A DNA stretch of 64,000 bases, from assembly GCF_000962805.1 (NCBI RefSeq), contig NZ_JZTW01000004.1, positions 174,658 to 238,657 of the forward strand. The letters are read 5' to 3'. The translations under genes were made by a program, and so were the position numbers. The stretch's first letter is position 1. Every line of letters starts with the position of its first letter. The DNA is from Pseudarthrobacter chlorophenolicus (GTDB taxonomy: Bacteria > Actinomycetota > Actinomycetes > Actinomycetales > Micrococcaceae). Under the pieces are notes generated by a model. It saw nothing but the letters and a program-made list of their open reading frames with translations. It was not told the DNA's origin and did no database searches. This document shows positions 33,656 to 42,552 of the stretch, piece after piece.

Positions 33656-35680
33656 TTACTTTCTGAGCGACTGCGCAATCTGCTGCATGATCGTGGGATC
33701 GGCCAAGGTGGTGGCGTCACCCGGGTCACGGCCCTCGGCGACGTCCTTGAGGAGGCGGCGCATAATCTTGCCGGAGCGGGTCTTGGGCAGCTCCGGAACC
33801 ACCAGGATGTTCTTGGGCTTGGCGATGGGGCCGATTTCCTTGCCCACGTGGTTCCGGAGTTCCTGGACGGTTTCATCGCCGTTGTTAGCGGCGTCGCCGC
33901 GCAGGATGACGAACGCGACGACAGCCTGGCCGGTGGTCTCGTCCGAGGCGCCCACGACGGCGGCTTCGGCCACGGCGGGGTGGGAGACCAGGGCGGACTC
34001 GATCTCCGTGGTGGAGAGGCGGTGCCCGGAGACGTTCATGACGTCATCCACCCGGCCGAGGAGCCAGATGTCGCCGTCCTCGTCCTTCTTGGCGCCGTCC
34101 CCGGCGAAGTACATGGTCTCGAACCGGGACCAGTAGGTGTCCTTGAACCGTTCGGGATCGCCCCAGATGCCGCGGAGCATGGCCGGCCAGGGTTCACGGA
34201 TCACCAGGAAACCCCCGTGCCCGTCCGGCACGGACTCACCCATCTCGTCCACCACGTCCACGGCGATGCCGGGCAGCGGGACCTGCGCGGAGCCGGGCTT
34301 GGTCGCTGTGACGCCGGGCAGCGGCGCGATCATCTGGGCGCCGGTTTCGGTCTGCCACCAGGTGTCCACGATGGGCGCCTTGTCCCCGCCGATGACCTTG
34401 CGGTACCACATCCAGGCCTCGGGGTTGATGGATTCACCCACGGAGCCGAGGACCCGAAGGGATGAAAGATCGTACTTGTCCGGGATCTCCCGGCCCCACT
34501 TCATGAAGGTGCGGATGGCGGTGGGGGCGGTATAGAGGATGGAGACCTTGTACTTTTCCACGATCTCCCACCAGCGGCCCTGGTGCGGTGAGTCCGGGGT
34601 GCCCTCGTACATGACCTGGGTGGCGCCGTTGATGAGCGGTGCGTAGGTGACGTAGGAGTGCCCGGTGACCCAGCCGACGTCGGCCGTGCACCAGTACACG
34701 TCCGTCTCCGGGTGCAGGTCGAACACCGCCTTGTGGGTGTACGCGGTCTGGGTGAGGTACCCGCCGGTGGTGTGCAGGATGCCCTTGGGCTTGCCGGTGG
34801 TGCCGGAGGTGTAGAGGATGAACAGTGGGTGCTCGGAATCATGCCCGACGGCGGTGTGCTCGTTGGACGCTTCACCGACCGTTTCGTCCCACCAGTGGTC
34901 GCGGCCCTCGTGCCAGTCCACGTCCTGGCCGTTGCGCTTGACCACCACCACGTTCTGGACGGTGTGCCCATCGCCGTTTTCCTTAGAGGACAACGCTTCG
35001 TCGACGGCCGGCTTCAGCGCGCTCGGCTTGCCGCGGCGGTACGTTCCGTCAGCTGTAACCACCAGTTTGGCTTCAGCATCGTCGATGCGTGAGCGCAGGG
35101 CATCGGCTGAGAAGCCGCCGAACACCACCGAGTGCACAGCGCCAATCCGTGCGCAGGCGAGCAGCGTGATGACCGCCTCGGGAATCATGGGCAGGTACAC
35201 AGCCACGCGGTCGCCCTTGGACACGCCGAGCGATTCGAACGCGTTCGCAGCCTTCTTTACTTCCTCGGTCAGCTCAGCGTAGGTGTAGCTGCGGCTGTCG
35301 CCCGGCTCGCCTTCGAAGTGGATGGCGACGCGGTCGCCCAGGCCGTTTTCCACGTGCCGGTCCAACGCGTTATACGCGGCGTTGACTTCGCCGCCCACGA
35401 ACCACTTGGCGAACGGCGGGTTGGACCAGTCAAGGGCTTCATCGAAGTCCTTGCCCCAGGTGAGCAGCTCGCGGGCCTGCTTCGCCCAGAAAGCCGGCCG
35501 GTCGGCGTCGGCCTCTGCATAATCGCCGGCCTTGACCACTGCATTGGCCGCGAACTCCGGCGTAGGCGGGAAGGTCCTGGTCTCATGCAGCAGGTTTTCA
35601 AACGCGTCGCCCTGCTGTGCACCCTGTCCTGCCGGGGCAGCGGGAACGGTGGCCGTGGAGCTTGGAGTGTCCTGGGACAT
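33656..35680 (-). CDS. acsA: Acetyl-CoA synthetase
   Basis: A 674-residue AMP-forming enzyme that turns acetate, ATP and CoA into acetyl-CoA. The N-terminal acetyl-CoA synthetase domain ([18 protein letters not shown]) precedes the AMP-binding motif [11 protein letters not shown] near residue 290, and the C-terminal [11 protein letters not shown] motif holds the catalytic and acetylation-sensitive lysine near 636. ATG 35680 is chosen over upstream in-frame codons because GAGG precedes it. A CRP/GlxR-like site lies about 150 bp upstream. acuC, found 26 kb away, encodes a deacetylase of the type that reactivates this enzyme in other bacteria. Confidence 0.96.
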   Translation of the reverse strand: MSQDTPSSTATVPAAPAGQGAQQGDAFENLLHETRTFPPTPEFAANAVVKAGDYAEADADRPAFWAKQARELLTWGKDFDEALDWSNPPFAKWFVGGEVNAAYNALDRHVENGLGDRVAIHFEGEPGDSRSYTYAELTEEVKKAANAFESLGVSKGDRVAVYLPMIPEAVITLLACARIGAVHSVVFGGFSADALRSRIDDAEAKLVVTADGTYRRGKPSALKPAVDEALSSKENGDGHTVQNVVVVKRNGQDVDWHEGRDHWWDETVGEASNEHTAVGHDSEHPLFILYTSGTTGKPKGILHTTGGYLTQTAYTHKAVFDLHPETDVYWCTADVGWVTGHSYVTYAPLINGATQVMYEGTPDSPHQGRWWEIVEKYKVSILYTAPTAIRTFMKWGREIPDKYDLSSLRVLGSVGESINPEAWMWYRKVIGGDKAPIVDTWWQTETGAQMIAPLPGVTATKPGSAQVPLPGIAVDVVDEMGESVPDGHGGFLVIREPWPAMLRGIWGDPERFKDTYWSRFETMYFAGDGAKKDEDGDIWLLGRVDDVMNVSGHRLSTTEIESALVSHPAVAEAAVVGASDETTGQAVVAFVILRGDAANNGDETVQELRNHVGKEIGPIAKPKNILVVPELPKTRSGKIMRRLLKDVAEGRDPGDATTLADPTIMQQIAQSLRK

Positions 35681-36083
35681 GTGAACCTCATCATTCATCG
35701 ATCTTTGCTGCGCGGGATGCAGGCCACGGCCGGGCCCGGCCGCAAGCACGACACCGGGCACCGGCCGATCACGGACATACCGCAAAGAGCTGTTCCGGAA
35801 TACACACTAACCCGTGCCGGCACGGCCATGTGTGCCTTGTCACAGTTGTGCCCGCCAGCGGCATTTTTTGTGCGGTGAATGGTTTCCGGGCCGCTTGCGG
35901 GAGGTCTCCCCGCCGCCGGTTCAGCTAGTGATCAGCCGGGCTGTTGACTAGGCTGAGATGGAATTGTGACTTTACTTCGGGCCCGCGGGCCGGGCTCCGT
36001 GCCCGGCCGGGGGAACGGTGTTTCGACGGCACATCGTGGATCGGCCCAGGCCGTTTCCGTGCCGCCATGCTAAGGAGAGCAGA
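35681..36083. other. Divergent intergenic region acsA / membrane protein
   Basis: This 403-bp gap holds the promoters for both genes. I can point to the CRP/GlxR-like site at 35829-35844 and an AT-rich stretch with TTGACT near 35943 that might be a -35 for the rightward gene. No ORF or RNA gene was recognised. Confidence 0.45.
35829..35844. promoter_or_regulatory. CRP/GlxR-like site upstream of acsA
   Basis: TGTGTGCCTTGTCACA matches TGTGA-N6-TCACA at 9 of 10 positions, 149 bp before the acsA ATG. CRP-type control of acs is known in other bacteria, which supports it. Confidence 0.5.
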
Positions 36084-37487
36084 ATGAACCAGCCCAGCTA
36101 CGGCCAGAAAACCGGCCCCGCCACGGAAACGGGTGCCGGCCAGACCGGTGCCCCCGCGGCAGGCCAGCAGGCCGCGCCCAAAGGCGCCGGGACGCCGTTC
36201 CGCCTCGCCAAGGATTCCAACCAGGCAGTGCTTGGCCCCTTCACGGTGCGGGACCTGACGGTCTTCGTGGCCACCCTCGTCCTGTTCGTTGCTTCGCTGC
36301 TGCCCATCTTCGGCGCACGCTACAACCTGTGGAACCTGAACAACCTCTTCTTCCTGGGGCTCGGAATCCTGTTGCCGCTGATAGTCAGCGCACTGTTCGC
36401 TGCCCGCCGGTTGGCGCCCGCAACGAAGATCCGCATCGGTTCCCTCTCCATTGACCAGTTCGCTTCGGTGTCCGCGTGCTTTGCTGTGGCGTTCTTCTTC
36501 ATCTCCGTGGCCGGGGCCTACGTTCCCAGCCTGCTGGTGGGCCTGATCGGTTCCGTCATCCTGTTTGTCGCCACCGTCCTGGGCCGGTTCGTGCCCTATC
36601 TCTCCAGTGACTTCCTGGGCCGCGCCGAGGAGCCTGCACACGTGGCGGCCCGTGAGTCGGCCGTACCCGCACCGGCACCCCGCGCCCCGAAGCAGCCCAA
36701 GCCCGATGCGGCGGCAAAGACGGGATCCCACCCGGAACCGGATTCCCACCACAAGCATGAAGCCCCGAAGTCCCGGCTGGGCGGCAAGCTGTTCGGTGGC
36801 GCCGGCGCCGGATCTTCCGCGGTAACGCCCGGATCCCCGCACCAGACCCCTGAGCCTTCGCATCACACGCCGACGGCGGCCACCGCACCGGCAGCGCGCC
36901 CATCGGACGCTGTGGCACCCGCCACCGCCGCTGTTCCCACCGCGGCTCCGGGCCCGGCAGCAACAGAAGCAGATGCCGGCACTGCCGTGTCCACCGCCCC
37001 TGAAGCAACCGACCACGCCCCCGAGGTGGATGCCGGCCCGCCAACCCAGGCCGCCGACGTCGTTCGCCCTGCTGCCGCGCCGGCCGCAGAGGAAACGCAG
37101 CGCGCCAACGTCCCGGCCGCCTCCGCGGGCCAGCAGGCGGCAACGCACGACGCCGGCACTTCCCCGGCTGCGTCCGCTCCGCAGCGCACGTGGGAGCCGC
37201 CGGCTGCCACCGCTGTGCACCAGCAGGTGCGGGTTGAGGAACCGATCGGCGCCACCGTCGATCCGTCCAGCCACGACGAGGACGAGCATCCCCTCCATGA
37301 GGCCTTCTGGTTTGCCGTGGCCCAGCACCGCACCGCGTTCGATCCGCACAGCGGTTCCCCCGCCTTCGTCATTGAGCCCGGCGGCTGGGTCCTGGCACTG
37401 GAAGACCGCGGGCACGAGTTCCTGGTGCAGCACACTGACGGACGCCTGGGAGTCCTCCGCGACCTCAGCAACATCGAGCGCGGCTAG
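36084..37487 (+). CDS. Membrane protein with long disordered Ala/Pro tail
   Basis: A 467-residue protein with no family I can name. About 50 polar residues lead into four hydrophobic segments (residues about 55-180). Then come about 210 residues rich in Ala, Pro, Thr and Gln with low complexity. The end is a compact 65-residue segment ([15 protein letters not shown] ... [21 protein letters not shown]) that looks folded and could be a ligand-binding domain. ATG 36084 follows AAGGAGAG. The nth gene begins 5 bp after its stop, so the two are co-transcribed. Confidence 0.75.
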   Translation: MNQPSYGQKTGPATETGAGQTGAPAAGQQAAPKGAGTPFRLAKDSNQAVLGPFTVRDLTVFVATLVLFVASLLPIFGARYNLWNLNNLFFLGLGILLPLIVSALFAARRLAPATKIRIGSLSIDQFASVSACFAVAFFFISVAGAYVPSLLVGLIGSVILFVATVLGRFVPYLSSDFLGRAEEPAHVAARESAVPAPAPRAPKQPKPDAAAKTGSHPEPDSHHKHEAPKSRLGGKLFGGAGAGSSAVTPGSPHQTPEPSHHTPTAATAPAARPSDAVAPATAAVPTAAPGPAATEADAGTAVSTAPEATDHAPEVDAGPPTQAADVVRPAAAPAAEETQRANVPAASAGQQAATHDAGTSPAASAPQRTWEPPAATAVHQQVRVEEPIGATVDPSSHDEDEHPLHEAFWFAVAQHRTAFDPHSGSPAFVIEPGGWVLALEDRGHEFLVQHTDGRLGVLRDLSNIERG

Positions 37488-37492
37488 CCTCC

Positions 37493-38368
37493 ATGGCCGC
37501 GTCGCGGGGCGCCGGAAAGGGTGCGCAGGCTGGGGCTGGTGCGCATGCTGCACCCGCCGGGCAGGCTGCAGGCATGCCGGTGGTATCTTCCGAGTCGGCA
37601 CTGGCCCTGAAGCGGCGTGCCCGGCGGATCAACCGTGCGCTGGCCGAAAAGTATCCCTACGCGCACGCGGAACTGGACTTCACCAACCCGTTTGAAATGC
37701 TGGTGGCCACGGTCCTCTCGGCCCAGACCACCGACGTCACGGTCAACCTGGTCACGCCGGTGCTCTTTGGCCGCTACCCGGATGCCCGTGCCATGGCAGA
37801 AGCGGATCCGGCCGTGCTTGAGGAAATCCTCAAGCCCACCGGGTTCTTCCGGGCAAAGTCCCGGAACCTGCTGGCCCTTGCCACGCGCCTGGTGGACGAG
37901 TACGACGGCGTAGTCCCCGGCCGGATCGAGGACCTGGTCACGCTGCCCGGCGTGGGTCGCAAAACCGCCAACGTGGTCCTGGGCAATGCCTTCGGCATCC
38001 CCGGCATTACGGTGGATACCCACTTCGGGCGCCTGGCGCGGCGGTTCAACTGGACGCAGTCGGACGATCCTGTGCAGGTGGAATCGGACGTGGCAGAACT
38101 GTTCGAACCGCGCGACTGGACCATGCTCTCGCACCGGGTGGTGTTCCACGGCAGGCGGGTCTGCCACTCCAGGAAGCCGGCCTGCGGCGCCTGCCCGGTG
38201 GCCAACTGGTGCCCCAGCTACGGGCTCGGGGAACTGGATCCGGTGAAGGCCGCGAAGCTCCTCAAGTACGAGCTCGCGCCGGGCAACGAGGCGCTACTGG
38301 AGCAGTTGCAGGCGGAAACCCACCGTGCAGCTGAGATCCGGATGGCGTCGCAGAGGCGGCCCCTGTGA
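37493..38368 (+). CDS. nth: Endonuclease III
   Basis: A 291-residue DNA glycosylase/AP lyase that removes oxidised pyrimidines in base-excision repair. The helix-hairpin-helix [12 protein letters not shown] includes catalytic Lys about 157, and the catalytic Asp about 175 lies in [12 protein letters not shown]. The iron-sulfur cysteines are spaced C-x6-C-x2-C-x5-C (224, 231, 234, 240). The first 27 residues are an Ala/Gly-rich extension; a start at ATG 37574 would remove it and is possible. The stop codon lies inside a 20-bp tandem duplication leading to the NUDIX gene. Confidence 0.95.
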   Translation: MAASRGAGKGAQAGAGAHAAPAGQAAGMPVVSSESALALKRRARRINRALAEKYPYAHAELDFTNPFEMLVATVLSAQTTDVTVNLVTPVLFGRYPDARAMAEADPAVLEEILKPTGFFRAKSRNLLALATRLVDEYDGVVPGRIEDLVTLPGVGRKTANVVLGNAFGIPGITVDTHFGRLARRFNWTQSDDPVQVESDVAELFEPRDWTMLSHRVVFHGRRVCHSRKPACGACPVANWCPSYGLGELDPVKAAKLLKYELAPGNEALLEQLQAETHRAAEIRMASQRRPL

Positions 38369-38400
38369 GCGCCAGGGAAAACCTGTGAGCGCCAGGGAGG
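38361..38400 (+). repeat. 20-bp tandem duplication at nth/NUDIX junction
   Basis: Two copies with a 20-bp period share CTGTGAGCGCCAGGGA. The first copy holds the nth stop overlapped by GTG; the second holds the NUDIX GTG start. The first GTG opens a 7-codon frame ending at the TGA that overlaps the second GTG. Confidence 0.8.
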
Positions 38401-39062
38401 ACCTGCTGGGGCTGGCTCGGCGTGCGGCGTCCGGGTCCAACACCACACCGGACCCTCGGTGGGCGGCCCTGACCGTCGACGAGAGGCTGGCCCGCCGTGC
38501 CGCCGTGCTGATGCTCTTCGGCGCACTGGATGACGTCCCCGCAGTTTCCGGCAAGCCGCTGGCCCCGGCCGACCTCGACGTGCTGCTGTTGGAACGGGCC
38601 CACACGCTCGGTTCGCATCCCGGCCAGGTCGCCTTCCCGGGAGGCAGCCTGGATGCGGGTGAATCCGCCGTGGACGCGGCGCTCCGGGAGGCCGAGGAGG
38701 AAACCGGCCTGGATTCGGGCGGCGTTGAAGTCCTGGGCACGCTGCAGCAGCTCGGCCTCGCCCACAGCAACTTCCTGGTGACCCCTGTGCTGGGCTGGTG
38801 GGCGTCGCCGTCGCCGGTGCATGTGGTGGACTATGCGGAGGCGGCCCAGGTCTTCCGGATCCCGGTCCGCGATCTGCTGGACCCGGACAACCGGGTGATG
38901 GCCACCGTCCACCGGGCCGGGCGTTCGTTCGACAGTCCGGCCTTCACGGTGAACGGCGTGGTGGTGTGGGGTTTCACCGGCATTGTGCTCAGCGGCCTCT
39001 TCGACCAGCTGGGCTGGTCTGTACCCTGGGACAGCTCCCGGCTGCACCCCATCGGCGTGTAG
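38385..39062 (+). CDS. NUDIX hydrolase, CoA-pyrophosphatase-like
   Basis: A 225-residue hydrolase. The NUDIX box is GGSLDAGESAVDAALREAEEETGLD (cited in part: GESAVDAALREAEEETG), preceded by the LLLERAHTLGSHPGQVAFPGG segment typical of the NudL/CoAse group, which cleaves CoA or its derivatives into phosphopantetheine and ADP. GTG 38385 is the start, with AGGGA about 8 bp before it. It is coupled to nth through the duplicated junction. A hairpin follows its stop. Confidence 0.9.
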   Translation: MSAREDLLGLARRAASGSNTTPDPRWAALTVDERLARRAAVLMLFGALDDVPAVSGKPLAPADLDVLLLERAHTLGSHPGQVAFPGGSLDAGESAVDAALREAEEETGLDSGGVEVLGTLQQLGLAHSNFLVTPVLGWWASPSPVHVVDYAEAAQVFRIPVRDLLDPDNRVMATVHRAGRSFDSPAFTVNGVVVWGFTGIVLSGLFDQLGWSVPWDSSRLHPIGV

Positions 39063-39072
39063 GTATTAGGGC

Positions 39073-39098
39073 GGCCGCGCGCGCCATTGAGCGCGGCC
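39073..39098. terminator. Hairpin between convergent NUDIX and YegP genes
   Basis: Eight-bp GC arms (GGCCGCGC/GCGCGGCC) with a 10-nt loop, followed by a second small AGGCCT dyad near 39111. Likely serves both converging genes. Confidence 0.55.
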
Positions 39099-39137
39099 AC
39101 CCGGCTGTTGAGGCCTTTTCCAGGCCTTATGGATGGG

Positions 39138-39329
39138 TCAGGCCTGCTGCTGCCGCCGGTCCACCACTATTCCGGTCGCCGCGGCCTCCCGCATCGCGTT
39201 GACGCCGTCCCGCAGCTTGCTCAAGGACTTGAAGCTTGGTGAAACGGCAACGATGTTGCCCTCTGCGTCCGTCAGCCGGAGCCGGTAGGACTCGTCTCCT
39301 GCCCGGTGAATCTCAAATCTGCCCGCCAT
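39138..39329 (-). CDS. YegP-family (DUF1508) protein
   Basis: A 63-residue protein with one DUF1508 repeat: GRFEIHRAGDESYRLRLTDAEGN followed by SLSKLRDGVNAMREAA. Members are small beta-rich proteins of unclear function, often present as single- or double-repeat forms. Monocistronic. A purine-rich ribosome site precedes ATG 39329. Function is not assigned. Confidence 0.85.
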   Translation of the reverse strand: MAGRFEIHRAGDESYRLRLTDAEGNIVAVSPSFKSLSKLRDGVNAMREAAATGIVVDRRQQQA

Positions 39330-39495
39330 GCCGGACCTCCCCTGGTATGCGTCGTCGCATCAGCCCGACCGGTCTGCATCAGTCGCCGCTACCGACTGTA
39401 ATCCGCGTCACGCGGCGCGTCGAGCTACTGCCCGGTAGGTTACTTTCTCCGTCATATGGGTAGGAAACGGGGTTTGCCAGTCCGCGCCGGGTGGC

Positions 39496-41223
39496 TTACT
39501 TGGCCAGGTCGTAGGAGTCCACCACGGCCACGCTCACCGGAAACTCCACCGGGATGGGACCGAAAAGGAGGTCCTTCGCGGCGCCGGCGGCATCCTCGAT
39601 CGCCCTGATGCACTCGTCCACAGCACCCGCCGGGGCATGCACCATGACTTCGTCGTGGAGGAAGAACACCAACTCCGGACCGGCACCGCCGGGCCCTGCA
39701 CCGGTGCCGTGCACACGGAGGGTGCGCAGCCGCCGTCGTAATTCCGCCAGCCAGCATGCCGCCCAGTCCGCGGCCGAGCCCTGGACCACGAAGTTGCGGG
39801 TAAACCGTCCCCGGGACCTGGCGATCGACTCGGCACGGCGCTGCTCCTCGGCGGTTGCCGAACGCTGGCTTTGGTACCAGCGCTCCGACGGCGGCGGGCT
39901 GCTGCGCCCGAGACGGGTGGTGACAGTGCCGCCGGCCTCGCCCGCCCGGGCGGCCTGTTCCACGAAGTCCACGGCCCGCGGATACGTCCGCGCCAACTGC
40001 GGCATGAGGCGGCCGGATTCGCCGGACGTGGCACCGTACATCGCCCCGAGCAGGGCCACCTTGGCCTTTGCGCGGTCACCGCCGAACCCCTTGGCGGCGA
40101 TGCCCGCATAAAGGTCCTGGTCCCGTGCGGCTTCGGCCATCACAGAATCCCGGGCCAGCGCCACCAAAACCCGCGGCTCCAGCTGGGATGCGTCGGCGAC
40201 GATCAGCTTGTAGCCAGGGTCAGCGTGCACCGCACCACGGACCTGCCGTGGGATCTGGAGGGCACCGCCGCCCCGGGACGCCCAGCGGCCGGACACCACG
40301 CCGCCCACCACGTATTCGGGCCGGAACCTGCCGCCCGCCACCCAGGCGTCGAGCCAGGACCAGCCGTTCGCCGTATGCAGCCGCGACAGTTTCTTGTACT
40401 CCAGCAGCGGGCCGATGACCGGGTGGGGCAAGTCCTTCAGCTCCCATTTGCTGGTGCTCTTCACCTCGATGCCGTTGCGGTGCAGGGCGCGGATGAGTTC
40501 CTGCGGTGAGTCCGGGTTCAGCATGGGCGAGCCCAGCAGTTGCCGCAGTTCGGCGGCCAGGGCCTCCAGCCGTGCCGGCCGCTGCCCGACGGGCGGACGC
40601 GGGCCAAGGTAACCGGCCAGGATTTCCTCGTGCAGGTCCTCGCGCCACGGCACGCCGGCGTGCTGCATCTCGGCCGCGATCATCGCGCCCGCTGATTCGG
40701 CGGCCAGCAGCAGCTGCAGGCGGCCCCGCAGGCTGCCATCTGTTCCGGCCCCGGCCAGGGCCATCTGCTGTGCCGCGTACTCGGACCGCAGCTCCTCCGG
40801 GGTGTGGCGCAGCGGCGGCACGCTGCCCGGGTCCTCGAACAGGGCGCCCTGGTCCGCCGGGGGAGCAGGGGGAAGCAGCGATTTCGGCGGCAGGACCGGA
40901 TCATCCACCGGGGTTCTGTCCGACGTGCGGGCGTACTCCGTGTGGGCGGTGAACTGCGAAAACGCCAGGATGTTGCCACAGAGCGTGAGGTCGTAGCAGC
41001 GCTCCAGCTCGACGCCGGCCCGCAGCAGCGCCGGGTACCAGTCCTGGGTTCGGTGCCAGATCCAGCGGGGCGGCCGGGGGCCGCTTTCCATTTGGCGGAC
41101 GACGGCGGGAAGGTCGCCGGTGCTGACGACGCTTACTCCGGGATTGGACGGCGCGGGTTCGCCCGCCGGAGTGAGTTCCTGCAACGTGGCCCCGGAGGGG
41201 TGGGCGGCGAGCAGGACATACAT
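39496..41223 (-). CDS. Divergent family-A DNA polymerase (exonuclease/polymerase-type)
   Basis: A 575-residue protein related to the polymerase I large fragment. Motif A is VADASQLEPR, keeping Asp and Glu but with Ala where Pol I has Tyr. Motif B is RAKAKVALLGAMYG, keeping Arg, Lys and Tyr but with Leu at the Phe762 position. Motif C is FFLHDEVMV with the catalytic Asp-Glu. The N-terminal 180 residues occupy the place of the 3'-5' exonuclease but show no DxE metal motif. There is no 5' nuclease. It is not the replicative repair Pol I. The start may be ATG 41223 or GTG 41238. It lies divergent from the Tad locus. Confidence 0.85.
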   Translation of the reverse strand: MYVLLAAHPSGATLQELTPAGEPAPSNPGVSVVSTGDLPAVVRQMESGPRPPRWIWHRTQDWYPALLRAGVELERCYDLTLCGNILAFSQFTAHTEYARTSDRTPVDDPVLPPKSLLPPAPPADQGALFEDPGSVPPLRHTPEELRSEYAAQQMALAGAGTDGSLRGRLQLLLAAESAGAMIAAEMQHAGVPWREDLHEEILAGYLGPRPPVGQRPARLEALAAELRQLLGSPMLNPDSPQELIRALHRNGIEVKSTSKWELKDLPHPVIGPLLEYKKLSRLHTANGWSWLDAWVAGGRFRPEYVVGGVVSGRWASRGGGALQIPRQVRGAVHADPGYKLIVADASQLEPRVLVALARDSVMAEAARDQDLYAGIAAKGFGGDRAKAKVALLGAMYGATSGESGRLMPQLARTYPRAVDFVEQAARAGEAGGTVTTRLGRSSPPPSERWYQSQRSATAEEQRRAESIARSRGRFTRNFVVQGSAADWAACWLAELRRRLRTLRVHGTGAGPGGAGPELVFFLHDEVMVHAPAGAVDECIRAIEDAAGAAKDLLFGPIPVEFPVSVAVVDSYDLAK

Positions 41224-41291
41224 GCTCCAATTGTGCACGCTTGGCGGGACGCTTCCGTACGGCGGTGCACGTCCTCCTTATCCACGTCCCC

Positions 41292-41345
41292 CTTATCCAC
41301 ATAGCCGCCGGCGGACCTTACCCGCTGCCGCACCGGCGTGGAGAG
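41292..41345 (+). promoter_or_regulatory. Repeated Tad upstream element, copy 1
   Basis: CTTATCCAC followed 21 bp later by GGACCTTACC and then GCCGCAC. The same block, with the same spacing, occurs before the pilin gene at 45333-45386. A third partial CTTATCCAC lies at 41278. It is likely the promoter or control element of the cpaE-like gene. Confidence 0.55.
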
Positions 41346-41352
41346 TGGCTCC

Positions 41353-42552
41353 ATGAGCAGGCACCAGATACTTCCTCCACCGTCGGGGCACGGCCCTGCA
41401 GGGTCCGCCGCACATGCGCCGGGCTCCCCACATCCAGGCGCGTCGCGTGGACCCGCCGGACCAGCGGACGGGTCCAATGACGCGTGGCTGCCCGACGCCT
41501 CCGGAGAAGTGCTGCTGGTGACGGCGTCGGCTTTCCTCCGCTCGGAGGTGGAACGGATTGTTGCTGCCGCCGGTGGCCGCCTGCGCGTGGCGGCGGATGC
41601 GGCAGAGGGCGGCCGTCACTGGGACGGGGCGGCGGCGGTGCTGGTAGGCAGTGACATCCGGGAGCTGCCGCCCCGCCGGCGGGCGCCTGCCGTCCTCGTC
41701 GGCCTGGACGGCGAGGGGGACAGCCTGTGGCACCTGGCCGCTGCGCTTGGAGCCGAACGCGTCGCCGTGCTCCCGGATGCTGCCGCCTGGCTGGCGGACC
41801 ATTTGAGCCGCTCACGGTCGCCGGGACCCGGGGGCCTGGTTCTCGGCGTGACCGGTGGCTGTGGCGGTGCGGGCGCCACCACGGCGGCCATCTGGATTGC
41901 GCAGGCAGCGGCGGGCATGGGGGCGCGGGTGCTGCTGGTGGACGGCGATCCCTGGGGCGGCGGGCTGGAACTGGCTATCGCGGCCGAGGACTACCCTGGT
42001 TTGCGCTGGCCGGATCTGTCCGACGCCCGGGGCAGTATCGACCCCCTTCAGCTGGCCGACTCCCTGCCTGTGTCCGGCGGTTTCTCGTTCCTGTCCTGGC
42101 CGGCAAGCCGCGAACAGCCCGATCAGGTGGCAGCGCCCACTGCCGCCGGTGTCCTGGACGCTGCCCGGCGGGGTTACGAGCTGGTGGTGGTGGATATCGG
42201 CCGCCGTGCCGAGCCGCTGACAACGTTCGCCTGGGACTGCGACCGCATCTTCGTGGTGGTGCCGGCCCAGCTGAAGGCAGCCGTCGCCGCGGTACGGCTG
42301 CTGCAGGAATTCCCGCCCGTGGAAGCGTCAGTGCTGGTGCGGGGCAAACCCGGGGCTGCCATTGACGGTCCGCTCCTCGCAGATGCCGTCGGGCTTCCCG
42401 TCCTGGGCCGGGTGCCGGAACTGCGTGGAATGACAGCCGCCGTGGAGTCCGGAAGGCTCCTGGATCTTGGCAGGCGGCGCAGCGTGCGGCGCTTCGCCGG
42501 CACGGTACTCGATTCCCTCGGTGACGGCCTGCCCGTGGGAGGGCAGGTATGA
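41353..42552 (+). CDS. CpaE-like / septum-site-determining P-loop protein of Tad locus
   Basis: A 399-residue protein equivalent in position and type to mycobacterial Rv3660c. The N-terminal 120 residues resemble a degenerate receiver-like domain. A deviant Walker A (GGCGGAGATT, about residue 165) starts the MinD/ParA-like ATPase, and LLVDGDPWGGGLELAI is the following strand. CpaE proteins place the Tad machinery at the pole or help assembly. ATG 41353 has GGAG 13 bp upstream, while GTG 41338 has none. The stop overlaps the next start by 4 bp. Confidence 0.85.
   Translation: MSRHQILPPPSGHGPAGSAAHAPGSPHPGASRGPAGPADGSNDAWLPDASGEVLLVTASAFLRSEVERIVAAAGGRLRVAADAAEGGRHWDGAAAVLVGSDIRELPPRRRAPAVLVGLDGEGDSLWHLAAALGAERVAVLPDAAAWLADHLSRSRSPGPGGLVLGVTGGCGGAGATTAAIWIAQAAAGMGARVLLVDGDPWGGGLELAIAAEDYPGLRWPDLSDARGSIDPLQLADSLPVSGGFSFLSWPASREQPDQVAAPTAAGVLDAARRGYELVVVDIGRRAEPLTTFAWDCDRIFVVVPAQLKAAVAAVRLLQEFPPVEASVLVRGKPGAAIDGPLLADAVGLPVLGRVPELRGMTAAVESGRLLDLGRRRSVRRFAGTVLDSLGDGLPVGGQV

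Noticed and set aside
41278..41300. DnaA-box-like TTATCCACA
   Set aside because: Only two or three copies, no origin genes nearby, and the repeats fit better as part of the Tad upstream element.
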